Below are positions 37,974-48,844 of a DNA stretch of 64,000 nucleotides, piece by piece. Both the position numbers and the translations under genes were made by a program. The DNA is from Pseudooceanicola sediminis. Lineage in GTDB: Bacteria; Pseudomonadota; Alphaproteobacteria; Rhodobacterales; Rhodobacteraceae. Positions within the stretch are counted from its first letter, which is position 1. Each line of letters begins with the position of its first letter. Under the pieces are notes generated by a model. That model worked only from the letters and a program-made list of their open reading frames with translations, was not told the DNA's origin and ran no database searches. The stretch covers positions 124,001 to 188,000 of the forward strand of contig NZ_QWJJ01000006.1 in NCBI RefSeq assembly GCF_003575965.1. The letters run 5' to 3'.

Positions 37974-38007
37974 AAAAGGGGCGGCGCCAGATGGCCCCGC
38001 CCCTTTT
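37974..38007. terminator. Bidirectional terminator between EAL gene and ABC operon
   Basis: AAAAGGGGCGG and CCGCCCCTTTT form an 11-bp stem around 12 bases, giving a T tract in either direction. It suits both the EAL gene (plus) and the ABC operon (minus). Confidence 0.75.
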
Positions 38008-38034
38008 CCGATTTCAGGCTGATCCGCGGGCGGA

Positions 38035-39132
<1,098 letters not shown>

Positions 39133-39137
39133 TCGAG

Positions 39138-40043
39138 TTACCCTTTCACGGAACCGGCGGTGAGACCGCGGATGAAGTATTTACCGGCGACGACGTAGAC
39201 CAGCAGCGTCGGCAGCGCGGCGAGGATCGCGGCGGCCATGTCGACGTTGTATTCCTTTACGCCGGTGGTCGAGTTGACGATGTTGTTCAGCGCCACGGTG
39301 ACGGGCTGTGTTCCGGCCTGGCTGAAGGACACGCCGAACAGGAAGTCGTTCCAGATCTGGGTGAACTGCCAGATCACGGTCACGACGATGATCGGCAGCG
39401 ACAGCGGCAGGAAGATCGACCAGAAGATGCGAAAGAACCCTGCCCCATCGATCTTGGCCGCGCGTACCAGTTCCATCGGGATGGTGACGTAGTAGTTGCG
39501 GAAGAACAGCGTGGTGAAGCCGAGACCGTAAACCGTGTGCACGAAGATCAGGCCCGGAATGGTGCCCGCCATGTTCAGGATGCCCAGCACCCGCGCCATC
39601 GGCAGCAGCACCACCTGAAACGGGATGAAGCAGCCGAACAGCAACAGAGAGAACAGCAAATTGGCGCCGCGGAATTTCCACTGGGCAAAGACATAGCCGT
39701 TCATCGCGCCGAACAGCGTCGACAGGGCGACGCCCGGAATCGCGATCATCAGCGAGTTCAGCAGATAGGGGCGCAACCCTTCGCAGCGGATGCCCGAACA
39801 GGCCCCCGACCAGGCCGTCTTCCACGCCTCGAAGGTGATGTCGCGCGGCAACGCGATCAGGCTACCCGTGCGGATTTCATCCAGGCTTTTCAGCGAGGTG
39901 GTCAGCATCACGAACAACGGCATCAGATAGAACAGCGCGAAGGCGATCAGAAAGACATAAAGCAGCGTGCGCAGCACGATCCGCCCGGTGCGCGACGATG
40001 TCTTGCGCGGGCTGCGGGCGGTCTGGATGGTGGCGTCAGTCAT
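39138..40043 (-). CDS. Sugar ABC transporter permease 2
   Basis: CUT1-type inner-membrane permease, 301 residues, six helices. The coupling-helix motif is ELVRAAKIDGAGFFRIFWSIFLPLSLP. The segment around LLPMARVLGILNMAGTIPGLIFVH and the cysteine-containing loop ACSGIRCEGLRPY resemble the glucose (Gts-type) transporters. Its start overlaps the end of permease 1 by eight bases, suggesting coupled translation. Confidence 0.92.
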   Translation of the reverse strand: MTDATIQTARSPRKTSSRTGRIVLRTLLYVFLIAFALFYLMPLFVMLTTSLKSLDEIRTGSLIALPRDITFEAWKTAWSGACSGIRCEGLRPYLLNSLMIAIPGVALSTLFGAMNGYVFAQWKFRGANLLFSLLLFGCFIPFQVVLLPMARVLGILNMAGTIPGLIFVHTVYGLGFTTLFFRNYYVTIPMELVRAAKIDGAGFFRIFWSIFLPLSLPIIVVTVIWQFTQIWNDFLFGVSFSQAGTQPVTVALNNIVNSTTGVKEYNVDMAAAILAALPTLLVYVVAGKYFIRGLTAGSVKG

Positions 40044-40908
40044 GTTTCGCCCTCAGTTCCGAATAAAGGTATGGCACCACGATGGCAAAAACGACGGCCA
40101 TCATGATCATGGCGGAGGACGCCGCCTGCCCGATGTTGCCGCGCGAAAACGCCATGGCGTACATGTAGGTGGCGGGCAGATCGGTGGCATAGCCGGGGCC
40201 GCCGCCGGTCAGCGCGATGACCAGATCAAAGCTCTTGATTGCCAGGTGCGACAGCACGATGAAGGCCGACAGGAAGATCGGCGCCATCGAAGGGATGATG
40301 ATCGCGGTATAGATGCGCGGCGTCGGGATGCCGTCGACCTGCGCGGCCTTGATGATTTCGCCGTCGACCGAGCGCAGGCCCGCAAGGAACAGCGCCATCA
40401 CGAAGCCCGAGCTTTGCCAGACACCGGCCAGCACGATGGTGTAGATCGCGTAATCGGGATTGATCAGCCAGTCGAAGGTGAACGTCTCGAACCCCCAACC
40501 CTGCACCATCGCCTGAACGCCGAGGCCCGGATTCAGGATCCATTTCCACGCCGTGCCGGTGACGATCATCGAAAGCGCCATCGGGTAGAGGTAGATCGTG
40601 CGGATCACCCCTTCGGTGCGGATCTTCTGATCGAGGAAGATCGCCAGCAGCAGGCCCAGCACCATCGAGATCACGATGAACAGGGCGCCGAAGATGAACA
40701 GGTTGTTCATCGCCGTGTCCCACCGGGGGGTATCGAACAGCTTGGTATATTGTTGGAAGCCCTCGATTTCATAGCGCGGCATCAGCTTGGATTTTGTCAG
40801 CGACACCCAGGCCGTCCAGCCGATGAAGCCGTAGACGAAAAGCAATATGGCGGCAAAGGTCGGAGCCAGGACCATCTTTGGTACCTGCCGTTCTAGCCAT
40901 TTAGTCAT
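40036..40908 (-). CDS. Sugar ABC transporter permease 1
   Basis: CUT1 permease, about 290 residues, with helices and the EAA-type loop GEIIKAAQVDGIPTPRIYTAIIIPSM. The start at 40908 (MTKWLERQV) has GGGAG eight bases upstream; an in-frame opening at 40944 overlaps the hairpin. Between it and the binding-protein gene is a strong stem-loop, as usual where the binding protein is made in excess. Confidence 0.9.
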   Translation of the reverse strand: MTKWLERQVPKMVLAPTFAAILLFVYGFIGWTAWVSLTKSKLMPRYEIEGFQQYTKLFDTPRWDTAMNNLFIFGALFIVISMVLGLLLAIFLDQKIRTEGVIRTIYLYPMALSMIVTGTAWKWILNPGLGVQAMVQGWGFETFTFDWLINPDYAIYTIVLAGVWQSSGFVMALFLAGLRSVDGEIIKAAQVDGIPTPRIYTAIIIPSMAPIFLSAFIVLSHLAIKSFDLVIALTGGGPGYATDLPATYMYAMAFSRGNIGQAASSAMIMMAVVFAIVVPYLYSELRAKHD

Positions 40909-40931
40909 GGAGGAAACTCCCAAAGACGAAA

Positions 40932-40958
40932 CCGCCCGGCCCATGACGGGCCGGGCGG
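40932..40958 (-). promoter_or_regulatory. Stem-loop between binding-protein and permease genes
   Basis: CCGCCCGGCCC and GGGCCGGGCGG form a perfect 11-bp stem around ATGAC, with no T tract. Such intercistronic hairpins stabilise upstream binding-protein mRNA and reduce read-through to the permeases. Confidence 0.65.
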
Positions 40959-40975
40959 CGGATTGATCGGAACGA

Positions 40976-42220
40976 TTACATCACGTTGGCGACGGCTTCG
41001 CTCAGCATCTTGACGGCATCTTCGGAGGACATGTCCGAGTTGAAGTGCGCGGTCACGACATCGGTGATGGCGCCAGCCGCTTCGCCGCGCAGGGCCATGC
41101 CGTGGGCATAGCTGGGCAGGAGCGAACCATCGGCCGCATCCGCCTGCATATCCTCGGAGGATTTGATGGCGCAGGAGTCGAATTTGTCCAGCGACACGTC
41201 ATTGCGCACCGGGATCGAGCCCTTGTTCAGGTTGAAGGTTTCCTGAAACGACGGGCCGACGATCAGCTCGGCCAGAATGTTCTGACCTTCGACCTTGTCC
41301 TCGTCACCCGAGACATCGAACATCGCAAAGCTGTCGACGTTGTAGAGATAGCCATGGCCCGGCGTCGCGGCGCAGAGGAAATCCTTGCCCGGCTCCTTGC
41401 CGGCGGCCAGGAATTCGCCCTTGGCCCAGTCGCCCATGATCTGGAAGGCGGCTTCGCCGTTCATCACCATGGCCGTGGCCAGGTTCCAGTCGCGCCCCGA
41501 GAAGTTGTCGTCGACATAGCCGCGCAGGGTGCGCATTTCGTCGAAGACCTTGACCATCGTATCGGAGCTGAGCGCCTCGGGGTCGAGATCGACCAGGGCG
41601 GACTGGTAGAAATCCGCGCCCTGCGCCAGGACGACGGTCTCGAACACCGTGGCGTCCTGCCAGGACTGACCGCCATGGGCCAGCGGCGTGATGCCTGCGG
41701 CCTTCAGCTTGTCGGCGGCGGCATTGAACTCTTCCCAGGTGGTGGGCATTTCGATGCCGTTCTGCTCCAGGATCTCGGCATTGCCCCAGAGCCAGTTGAC
41801 CCGGTGCACGTTGACCGGCGCGGCGCACCATTCGCCATCGCATTTCATGTGCGCGGCAAGCTGATCGGGCAGGACGTCTGCCCAGCCCTGCTCTTCGGCC
41901 ACGTCCGAGATATCGGCCAGGACGCCCTCTTCGTACCATTCCTGGATCGCCGGGCCTTTCAGCTGAACGGCGGTCGGGGCGTTGCCCGACAGGACACGGG
42001 CGCGCAGCGCGGTCATGGCCGCGTCGCCGCCGCCGCCCGCGACGGGCATGTCGGTCCAGGTGCCGCCACGCTCGGCGAATTCCTCTTGCAGGACGGCGAC
42101 GGATTTCGCCTCGCTGCCCGAGGTCCACCAGTGCAGCACCTCTGCCTTCGGTTCGGCAAGGGCGGGCAGCGCCAGCAGGGTGACAGCCGTCGAGGCTGCG
42201 AAAACGGATTTCAGTTTCAT
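40976..42220 (-). CDS. Sugar ABC transporter periplasmic binding protein (glucose/Gts-like)
   Basis: 414 residues with a Sec signal peptide (MKLKSVFAASTAVTLLALPALA) ending at about residue 22. The mature start KAEVLHWWTSGSEAKSVAVLQ and the segments AVQLKGPAIQEWYEEG and QSWQDATVFE resemble the Gts-type glucose-binding proteins of Pseudomonas and alphaproteobacteria. Glucose as ligand is inference, strengthened by the nearby glk and the PQQ sugar dehydrogenase. The ATG at 42220 has GGGAGG upstream. First gene of the operon. Confidence 0.88.
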   Translation of the reverse strand: MKLKSVFAASTAVTLLALPALAEPKAEVLHWWTSGSEAKSVAVLQEEFAERGGTWTDMPVAGGGGDAAMTALRARVLSGNAPTAVQLKGPAIQEWYEEGVLADISDVAEEQGWADVLPDQLAAHMKCDGEWCAAPVNVHRVNWLWGNAEILEQNGIEMPTTWEEFNAAADKLKAAGITPLAHGGQSWQDATVFETVVLAQGADFYQSALVDLDPEALSSDTMVKVFDEMRTLRGYVDDNFSGRDWNLATAMVMNGEAAFQIMGDWAKGEFLAAGKEPGKDFLCAATPGHGYLYNVDSFAMFDVSGDEDKVEGQNILAELIVGPSFQETFNLNKGSIPVRNDVSLDKFDSCAIKSSEDMQADAADGSLLPSYAHGMALRGEAAGAITDVVTAHFNSDMSSEDAVKMLSEAVANVM

Positions 42221-42754
42221 TTGGATTTTCCTCCCAAAATTCCTCCTCGTCCACCGGATGGGGGACGGCGACGGGCGCATACTCACGACTTCGCGAGGTC
42301 TGTGGCAACAGGGCGCGACACCTTGGGCGAAGATTTCCCGCCGCTCTGTTACATGCTGTTACGAAACGGAAAGTGCTGCAATGCAGCGCGGGCAGATCCG
42401 GCAGGCGACAGGTCGGGCGCGCCTGCAATCCCCGGCAGATCACAGCGCAAGGACGTCCGCCCAGGTCGCAGGGGCGCAGGGGGCACGGGGGGCGCAGGGG
42501 GGGGCGCAGCCGTCAGGACGATGGCCGGGACCGGCGGCTTACAACCTGTAATTGCACAAACTGCACCGATACGGTCACGCGGCGGCCAAAACCCTGCCCC
42601 AGCGTATGGAAACCTTGCGCGAATGCCGACCGCTGACTAAGAAAGCTGCGGGAAATAAGGGGGGACATGCCAAGCGTCGGTTGGTGGACCGGGCCCGTCA
42701 GGGCAGCGTCTTGGAATGGCCTGATCATTGAAATGGCCGCCCTTGGGGTGGCCC
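42221..42754. other. Divergent intergenic region, sugar ABC operon and GGDEF gene
   Basis: No gene is supported. TGTTAC occurs twice, ten bases apart (42347-42352 and 42357-42362), followed by the palindrome GCTGCAATGCAGC at about 42373-42385. These sit about 130 bases upstream of the binding-protein gene and are candidate regulator sites. Confidence 0.45.
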
Positions 42755-44032
42755 ATGGTCTGGACAGTGCGCGTGGAAAGTGGCCCGGTTAATCTGCAAG
42801 TCAACCTGAACGTCGTGGTGGCAATCGCCAGCATCATCGTCATTGTGTCTTTGCTGATCCTGCTGATCGACAACTGGAAACGCGCCGGAAAGGGGCTGAC
42901 CTCGTCCGGGGGCAATTCCGACGGGCTGCGGGCGCTGATCGTCGTGCACCTGATGTTCATCTTTGGCACCGCCAGCCTGACGATGATCCAGATCGCGAAT
43001 TTCTGGGTGGTTGCGACGCTGGTGATTGCCGGGGCGCTTGGCGGGATCATCGCGGGCTATGTCGCGACACGCAGCACGCTGGGGTTGTCGCGCAACGTGC
43101 GCAAATGGGCGCTGGTCTGGGCCGGGCTGAGCCTGGTGAGCATCGGCGTGAACTTTGGCCTGAAAAGCCTGCCGGCGATGCTGGTGTTCACCACGCTGAT
43201 CAACATGGTTCTGGCGGGCGCCTTCGGTTGGAAGACATGGCGCGCCGCACGCACCGGCGCAACCGAGGCGCGGGTGTTGATGACGTTTCCCTTTGTCGCC
43301 ATTTCGCTGGCCTATCTCTGCCGGCTGTTGCTGATGGTCATGGATGCCGACAACCGCGCCCTGCTGGTGGCCACGGCGGTCATTGCCTATGTGCTGGCGT
43401 TTTCGGCCTTTACCTGGGTGTTCGCGTCGATGTCGGTACGGGCGCACCGGTTGAACCAGCGGCTTGACTGGGCGGCGCGGCACGATCCGCTGACCGGCCT
43501 GGAAAACCGCCGGTCCCTGGCCGAGCTGTCGCAGCGCTGGCCGAACGAGAAATGGGCACAGCTGGGGCGCCGGATCATCTGTGCCTGCATCGACCTGGAT
43601 CATTTCAAGGCGATCAACGATACCTACGGGCATGAGGCCGGCGATCAGATCCTCGAGGCGACGGCAAATCGCCTGAAGGTGCTGTTGCAGGGGCAGACGG
43701 GCCGCATCTTTCGCGTGGGCGGGGACGAATTCATCCTGTGGCAGGAGGTCAGCGAGGATACGAACGTCGAATTGCTGCTGGCCGAAATGCTGGATTGCCT
43801 GAGCATGGAGATCAAGTTTCGCGGTCGCTATATCCGTCCCAGCGTCAGTATCGGGTATTGCGACACGATGTTGCCCCTGCCGGTCGACGACCTGATCCGT
43901 CGGGCCGACAATGCGCTGTACCAGTCCAAGGAAAATGGCCGCGGACGGTTCAGCCGCCATCACGAGGACATCACCCAGATCGAGGCCGTCCCCGAGGTTC
44001 CGCCGGTACGCATGGCCGTCACCTCGGCCTGA
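42755..44032 (+). CDS. Membrane GGDEF diguanylate cyclase
   Basis: Makes cyclic di-GMP from GTP. The N-terminal half has about six to seven hydrophobic helices (from VVVAIASIIVIVSLLILLI to about residue 225) with no recognised sensor domain. The GGDEF domain follows the DWAARHDPLTGLENRR linker and has the intact GGDEF motif at 322-326, with DLDHFKAINDTYGH. No RxxD inhibitory site precedes it, so product inhibition through that site is not expected. The ATG at 42755 is preferred over the TTG at 42728. About 425 residues. Confidence 0.9.
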   Translation: MVWTVRVESGPVNLQVNLNVVVAIASIIVIVSLLILLIDNWKRAGKGLTSSGGNSDGLRALIVVHLMFIFGTASLTMIQIANFWVVATLVIAGALGGIIAGYVATRSTLGLSRNVRKWALVWAGLSLVSIGVNFGLKSLPAMLVFTTLINMVLAGAFGWKTWRAARTGATEARVLMTFPFVAISLAYLCRLLLMVMDADNRALLVATAVIAYVLAFSAFTWVFASMSVRAHRLNQRLDWAARHDPLTGLENRRSLAELSQRWPNEKWAQLGRRIICACIDLDHFKAINDTYGHEAGDQILEATANRLKVLLQGQTGRIFRVGGDEFILWQEVSEDTNVELLLAEMLDCLSMEIKFRGRYIRPSVSIGYCDTMLPLPVDDLIRRADNALYQSKENGRGRFSRHHEDITQIEAVPEVPPVRMAVTSA

Positions 44033-44333
44033 CGACGGGGTGGATGATGCGCCTTTGCACGGTCCTCCTTGGGCGTGAGGTCATGCAAGGAACCGGCCCA
44101 GGGGTATGTGCGGGCGTTGTCGCGCGGCGTCCGTCTGTTCACTGGCGCAATGTGCACTGCCTGTCCGGGCAATCACGGCGGCGCTGCGCCGGGCCGCGGG
44201 GCAATTGCCGCGGGCGCGGTGCTGGCCTAGTGTGGCGATGGTTCGCGACGGGCGGTCCCGGCACCCTGCCCGCTGCACGGCGCCGATGCCTCTGCCCTGC
44301 GCGACACAGCCACCCGGACGATGGGGAAAGATA
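44033..44333. other. Intergenic region before the response regulator
   Basis: About 300 bases of GC-rich sequence with no supported gene; I see no obvious operator. Confidence 0.5.
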
Positions 44334-45065
44334 ATGACGATAGCGCGCCTGCTGGTGGTCGATGACGATAACGAAATGCGGGACATGCTGACGGCGTTCC
44401 TGCGCCGGTCGGGGTTCTTTGTCATGCCCGCCGCAAGCCGCGCCGAGATCCGCACCCACCTGTCGGGTGGCCGGATCGACCTGATCCTGCTGGATGTCAT
44501 GCTGGGCGATGACAGCGGGGTCGATATCTGCGCCGAATTGCGCGCCGAACACGACATGCCGATCATCCTGGTGTCGGCCCTGTCGGCGGATCATCAGCGC
44601 ATGGCGGGCTACGAGGTCGGCGCGGATGATTATATCGCCAAGCCCTTCAACCCCCAGCTGTTGCTGGCGCGGGTGCGGGCGGTCTTGCACCGGGCGCGGC
44701 GCACGCCGTCGCTGGTCTATCGGCGCAATACCGAACGATACGGGTTCGCGGGCTGGGTCTATGACGGCAAGCGGGACGAGGTGACCAGCCCGCAGGGCTA
44801 TCAGGTGGCCCTGTCACGTCGCGAGACGGAGCTGCTGAAGGTGCTGCTGGCCAATCCGCACATCCCCCTGACGCGGGAAGAGATCGCCGCCGCGCTGGAC
44901 ATGGGCGACGAGGGCGCGACCGAGGCCTCGGGGCGCGCCATCGACGTTCTGGTGGGCCGCCTGCGCAGCAAGATCGAACGCAGCGCGAAGGAGCCGGACA
45001 TCCTGAAGACAGTGCGCGGCACCGGCTACGTCATGGCGGCGGATGTGACCGTGGCGGCGGCATGA
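44334..45065 (+). CDS. OmpR-family response regulator
   Basis: Two-domain regulator, 243 residues. The receiver has the acidic pair VVDDDNEMR, the phospho-acceptor D54 in ILLDVMLGDDSG and the conserved lysine in ADDYIAKPF. The C-terminal winged helix shows SRRETELLKVLL and VDVLVGRLRSKIE-like segments ending TVRGTGYVM. The ATG at 44334 follows GGGGAAAG. It is 14 bases upstream of the cognate kinase gene. Targets are unknown. Confidence 0.93.
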   Translation: MTIARLLVVDDDNEMRDMLTAFLRRSGFFVMPAASRAEIRTHLSGGRIDLILLDVMLGDDSGVDICAELRAEHDMPIILVSALSADHQRMAGYEVGADDYIAKPFNPQLLLARVRAVLHRARRTPSLVYRRNTERYGFAGWVYDGKRDEVTSPQGYQVALSRRETELLKVLLANPHIPLTREEIAAALDMGDEGATEASGRAIDVLVGRLRSKIERSAKEPDILKTVRGTGYVMAADVTVAAA

Positions 45066-45078
45066 CCACGGGCGCACG

Positions 45079-46530
45079 ATGATCGGCGGATCGGCCAGCC
45101 TGCGGCGGCTGGGCACCATCTGGATGCTCAGCGCCTTTGCCGCCGGCGGGTTGGCGGGCGGGCTGTGGTTCGGGGCCCAAGCGGCGTGGGACAGTTACCT
45201 GGGGCGGGCCTATGTCGCCGGTGTGACCTTGTGGGATTCGCTGGCGCGGGGATCATCGACCGCCGCCGGCGTGACGATGACGCCGCTGCCGCAGGACGTG
45301 ATCGCCCTGGCCGATCAGGGGGCCTTCGGACGGCTGCCGGATGTTCCCGTCCCGGCCTATGTGACGCAGGCCTCGATCCGCGATGCGACGAACGACGATT
45401 TCGGCGGGCTGCTGCTGCGCCTGGCCATCGTGTCGGACGGGGTGCAATACGAGGTGGCGCAGCTGATCCCCGGCGACGGGCGCACCGCGCCGGAAAAGCT
45501 GGGCCATGTGACGCGCCTGCTGGCCAGCTATTGTTCCCAGCCGATCCTGTTTGCCCAGATGGGCGAGGCCCCCTGGCAGCGCATCGACGGGCGCGCCGTC
45601 TGGGGCTGTGATGCCGCGCCGCGCGACACCCGGCTGGCCGGCATCCTGATCGCGCTGCTGGCGCTGGCGGCGATCTATACGCGGGTGTCCGATACCTCGG
45701 GCAGGTTCGTGCAGTTTGCCGAGACGCTGCGCAGCCGCCGCCGGCTGGGCGGCCCGCAATCCTATACCGCCGAGGGGCCAGAGGAACTCGGCGCGATCGT
45801 CGAGGCGGTGAACGCCTATCTGGAGGCCGAGCGCGAGCAGCTGTCGCGCCGTGCCACGGTGCTGTCGGGGGTCAGCCACGACCTTGGTACGCCCGCCACC
45901 CGGTTGCGGCTGCGCACCGCGCTGATCACGGATGACGACCTGCGGGCGCGCTTTGACAGCGACATCGACCGCATGACCGGCATGATCGAATCCGTGCTGA
46001 CCTATACCCGTTCGGAGCTGAGCGTGGAGGAGCCGCGCCAGATCTCGCTGTCGTCGCTGGTGCAGGCCATCGTGGCGGACTTTCAGGACATTGGCCTGCC
46101 GGTCGAGCTGAGCGGGGTGGAGCCGCAGACGATCCAGGGGGGCGGGTCGGTGTTTGCCGCACGCACCCGCATCACCGCCCTGCCCGACAGCGGCCGTGTT
46201 CTGGTGACGGCGCGGCCCGTGGCGCTGCAACGGGCGGTGACCAACCTGATCGACAACGCGCTGAAATATGGCCGCCGCGCGCATGTCGAGCTGGCCGCCA
46301 CGTCGGCCCGCGCGGTGATCGTGATCGAGGACGAGGGCACGGAGCAGCGCGCCGAGGATGTCGAGGCGCTGATGCAGCCGTTCCGGCGCGGCGGCAATGC
46401 CGCCGCCATCGACGGGTTCGGCCTGGGCCTGACCATTGTCACGGCGGTGGCCGAACAGCACGGCGGCACGCTACGCTTTGCCAATGGTCGCCGTGGCCTG
46501 CGCGCCGAACTGGAAATCCAGCGCAGCTGA
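45079..46530 (+). CDS. Sensor histidine kinase
   Basis: 483 residues. One helix near the N terminus (about 12-33), a periplasmic region of about 140 residues with two cysteines, a second helix near ILIALLALAAIY, then HAMP-like, HisKA and HATPase domains. The phospho-acceptor is H267 in GVSHDLGTPATRLRLR; the G in place of the usual basic residue after HDL is uncommon. The N box is NLIDNALKYG and the G2 box is GFGLGLTIV. Pairs with the preceding response regulator; the signal is unknown. Confidence 0.92.
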   Translation: MIGGSASLRRLGTIWMLSAFAAGGLAGGLWFGAQAAWDSYLGRAYVAGVTLWDSLARGSSTAAGVTMTPLPQDVIALADQGAFGRLPDVPVPAYVTQASIRDATNDDFGGLLLRLAIVSDGVQYEVAQLIPGDGRTAPEKLGHVTRLLASYCSQPILFAQMGEAPWQRIDGRAVWGCDAAPRDTRLAGILIALLALAAIYTRVSDTSGRFVQFAETLRSRRRLGGPQSYTAEGPEELGAIVEAVNAYLEAEREQLSRRATVLSGVSHDLGTPATRLRLRTALITDDDLRARFDSDIDRMTGMIESVLTYTRSELSVEEPRQISLSSLVQAIVADFQDIGLPVELSGVEPQTIQGGGSVFAARTRITALPDSGRVLVTARPVALQRAVTNLIDNALKYGRRAHVELAATSARAVIVIEDEGTEQRAEDVEALMQPFRRGGNAAAIDGFGLGLTIVTAVAEQHGGTLRFANGRRGLRAELEIQRS

Positions 46531-46646
46531 GGTGGCGCCGAAACGCCCCGGCAAGCGGGGCGTGGTCGTAAGTGGGCGTGGGCGTAAGTGGGCTGGTTTC
46601 GCGGGGTTTGCCGCACCAGGTGAGAAGCTTGCAAGGAGAGTGAAAG

Positions 46647-47462
46647 ATGACGAGGGACAGACCTGACGCCGCGCGCGTCGCACTGATCGGGGCCAGTGGC
46701 TGGCTGGGGCAGTTTATCGGCCCCGCCATGCTGCGCCGGGGCGTCACCACGCCCGAACGGTTCACCGCGATCAATCGCAGCGGCCCCAGCGCCGCCTATG
46801 ACGGGCTTGGCGCCATCCCCTGGGCCGCGACGCTGGCCGACCTGCCCACCCCGCCCGAAGTGGTGATCCTGTCGCTGCGCGCGCACGACTTTCGGGCCGG
46901 CAGGTTCGAATGCCCGGATGCGCTGGTGATCTCGCTCATGGCGGGGGTCACGGTCGGGGAGATCGAGGCCCGCACCGGATCTGCGCGCATCATCCGCGCC
47001 TTGCCCAACGCGCTGGCCGAGATTGCGCAATCCTACACCCCCTGGCTGGCCAGCGCCGCGGTGGACGCGGCAGACCGGGCGCTGTGCCGCGCGATATTTC
47101 GCGGCGTCGGTCGCGAGGCCGAGGTGCCCGACGAAGCCGCGCTGGATGTGCTGACGACGCTGTCGGGCGCGGGCCCGGCCTTTGCCGCCCTTCTGGCGCG
47201 CGCATTGGTGCGGGCGGGCCAGCGGGCCGGGCTGAGCGAGACCGTGGCGCAGGGGGCGGCCGAGAACATGGTCTGCGGGGCGGCGCACCTCATGGCGGGC
47301 AGGATCGAAAGCGCCCCCGAAATCGTGCAGAGCTTCGTGGCCTACGACGGGGTGATCGCGGCGGCCCTGCGCGCGGCCGAGGACACCGGCTTTGACGCGG
47401 CGATCGAGGCGGCTGTCGAGGCGGGCCTGGCACGGGTCCACGCGATGACCGCCGAAGATTAG
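46647..47462 (+). CDS. ProC-like pyrroline-5-carboxylate reductase family protein
   Basis: About 271 residues. N-terminal Rossmann fold with GASGWLGQ, then RIIRALPNALAEIAQSYT and the dimerisation domain TTLSGAGPAFAALLARALVRAGQRAGL, which is diagnostic of the family. The nucleotide motif is altered from the usual GxGxMG, so it may act on a different imine or cofactor than true ProC. The start is preceded by AAGGAGAG. It is not linked to proline genes here; it is followed by an M20 amidohydrolase on the other strand. Confidence 0.78.
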   Translation: MTRDRPDAARVALIGASGWLGQFIGPAMLRRGVTTPERFTAINRSGPSAAYDGLGAIPWAATLADLPTPPEVVILSLRAHDFRAGRFECPDALVISLMAGVTVGEIEARTGSARIIRALPNALAEIAQSYTPWLASAAVDAADRALCRAIFRGVGREAEVPDEAALDVLTTLSGAGPAFAALLARALVRAGQRAGLSETVAQGAAENMVCGAAHLMAGRIESAPEIVQSFVAYDGVIAAALRAAEDTGFDAAIEAAVEAGLARVHAMTAED

Positions 47463-47496
47463 GGGGCGCTGCCCCCGTCGCCGGGCCGGCTCCTCC

Positions 47497-47524
47497 CCCG
47501 GGGTATTTCCGGCCAGATGACAGG
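47497..47524. repeat. Copy of the dispersed CCCGGGGTATTTC motif
   Basis: Differs by one base over 28 from the copy at 2777-2804. It lies between the convergent ProC-like and M20 genes; GGCTCC and GGGAGCC flank it as short complementary arms. Confidence 0.7.
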
Positions 47525-47538
47525 GAGCCGCTGCGCGG

Positions 47539-48723
47539 TCAGGCGCGTTCGGGCAGCTCGGATTCGATCAGAGCGACCATGGAGGCGGCGATGACGGGGA
47601 TCAGGTCGTCGTTGAAGTCATAGGCCGGGTGGTGGACCATCGCCTGGGCCTGGCCGTCGCGGGCCATGCCGAAGTTCACGTAGGCGCCCGGCACTTCGTT
47701 CAGCATGTAGGCAAAATCTTCTGCCGCGAGCAGCGGCGCGGCCTCGGCAAATGTCACCGGGGTCGCGTCTGTGGCGAGCACCTGCGCGGCATGGGCGGCG
47801 GCGGCGGTGTCGTTGCTCAGCGGCGGATAGCCCTTTTCCCAGGCGATTTCCGCCTCGATCCCGCGGGCGGCGGCGTGATGGGTCGCAATGGACCTGATGC
47901 CTTGTTCGAGAAAGCCGCGATCCTCGGGCGAGAGGCAGCGGACGGTGCCGCTCATCCAGCCGCTTTCGGCGATGACGTTATGGGCGGAGCCGACATGGAT
48001 CTGGGTGACGGAAACGACCGCGCTGTGCAGCGGGTTGATGCCGCGCGAGACCAGGCTCTGCAGCGCCACGGTGATTTCCGAGATCAGCAGCGCGCAATCG
48101 CGTGCCATGTGCGGCATGGCCGCATGCCCGCCCTTGCCCGTGAAGGTGATGCGAAAGCCGTCGGCGGAGGCCATCATCGGCCCGGGCCGCGTGGCGGCAA
48201 CGCCGAAGGGCAGATCGGGGGCGTTGTGAAAGCCGTAGATCCGGTCGCAGGGGAAGCGGGTGAAGAGGCCTTCCTCGACCATCCTGAGCCCGCCACCGAG
48301 GCCCTCTTCGGCGGGTTGGAAGATCAGGTGGACGGTGCCGGCGAAACGGCCATGCGCCGCAAGCGCCTCGGCCGTGGCCAGCAGGGATACGGTATGGCCG
48401 TCATGACCGCAGCCGTGGAATACACCCGGTGTGCGCGAGGCATATGGCGCGTTGGTCTGTTCGTCCATCGGCAGCGCGTCCATGTCGGCGCGCAGCCCGA
48501 TGGTGGGGCCGTTGTCACCCGCATCGCCCCGGGTCAGCGTGGCCACCAGGCCGGTGGTCGCAATGCCCGTGGTCACCTGGTACCCGGCGGCGCGCAGGCG
48601 ATCCGCGACAAGGGCCGACGTCCGGTGTTCGTGAAAGCCGAGTTCCGGGTGGGCATGGATATCGCGGCGCAGGGTGCGGTGATCATCGAAGCGGTGGGCG
48701 AGGAAATCTGAGACGGCGGTCAT
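47539..48723 (-). CDS. M20-family amidohydrolase (aminoacylase/hippurate hydrolase type)
   Basis: A metal-dependent hydrolase of N-acyl or N-carbamoyl amino acids, 394 residues. DIHAHPELGFHE, LRADMDALPMDE, FHGCGHDGHT and FQPAEEGLGGG carry the metal ligands of the M20D subfamily, and the dimerisation domain starts near KGGHAAMPH. The substrate cannot be told. Start at 48723 (MTAVSDFL). It stands next to the TctDE cluster on the same strand with a gap of about 120 bases. Confidence 0.92.
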   Translation of the reverse strand: MTAVSDFLAHRFDDHRTLRRDIHAHPELGFHEHRTSALVADRLRAAGYQVTTGIATTGLVATLTRGDAGDNGPTIGLRADMDALPMDEQTNAPYASRTPGVFHGCGHDGHTVSLLATAEALAAHGRFAGTVHLIFQPAEEGLGGGLRMVEEGLFTRFPCDRIYGFHNAPDLPFGVAATRPGPMMASADGFRITFTGKGGHAAMPHMARDCALLISEITVALQSLVSRGINPLHSAVVSVTQIHVGSAHNVIAESGWMSGTVRCLSPEDRGFLEQGIRSIATHHAAARGIEAEIAWEKGYPPLSNDTAAAAHAAQVLATDATPVTFAEAAPLLAAEDFAYMLNEVPGAYVNFGMARDGQAQAMVHHPAYDFNDDLIPVIAASMVALIESELPERA

Positions 48724-48844
48724 CTGGAGCCTTTCGGGTGGGCGGTATGGGCGCAGCCTCGCCCAGGCGGGCGGGCTGTGCAAGGGGCCGACGGGGGCGC
48801 CCGCAGGGCCAGCGGCCGCAGCCGCGCCCCGGTTGGTTGGCTTG

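Noticed and set aside
40976-42220. Calling the binding protein an alpha-glucoside or maltose binder
   Set aside because: No glucosidase is nearby and the sequence segments look more like glucose (Gts-type) binders; kept as sugar with glucose as inference.
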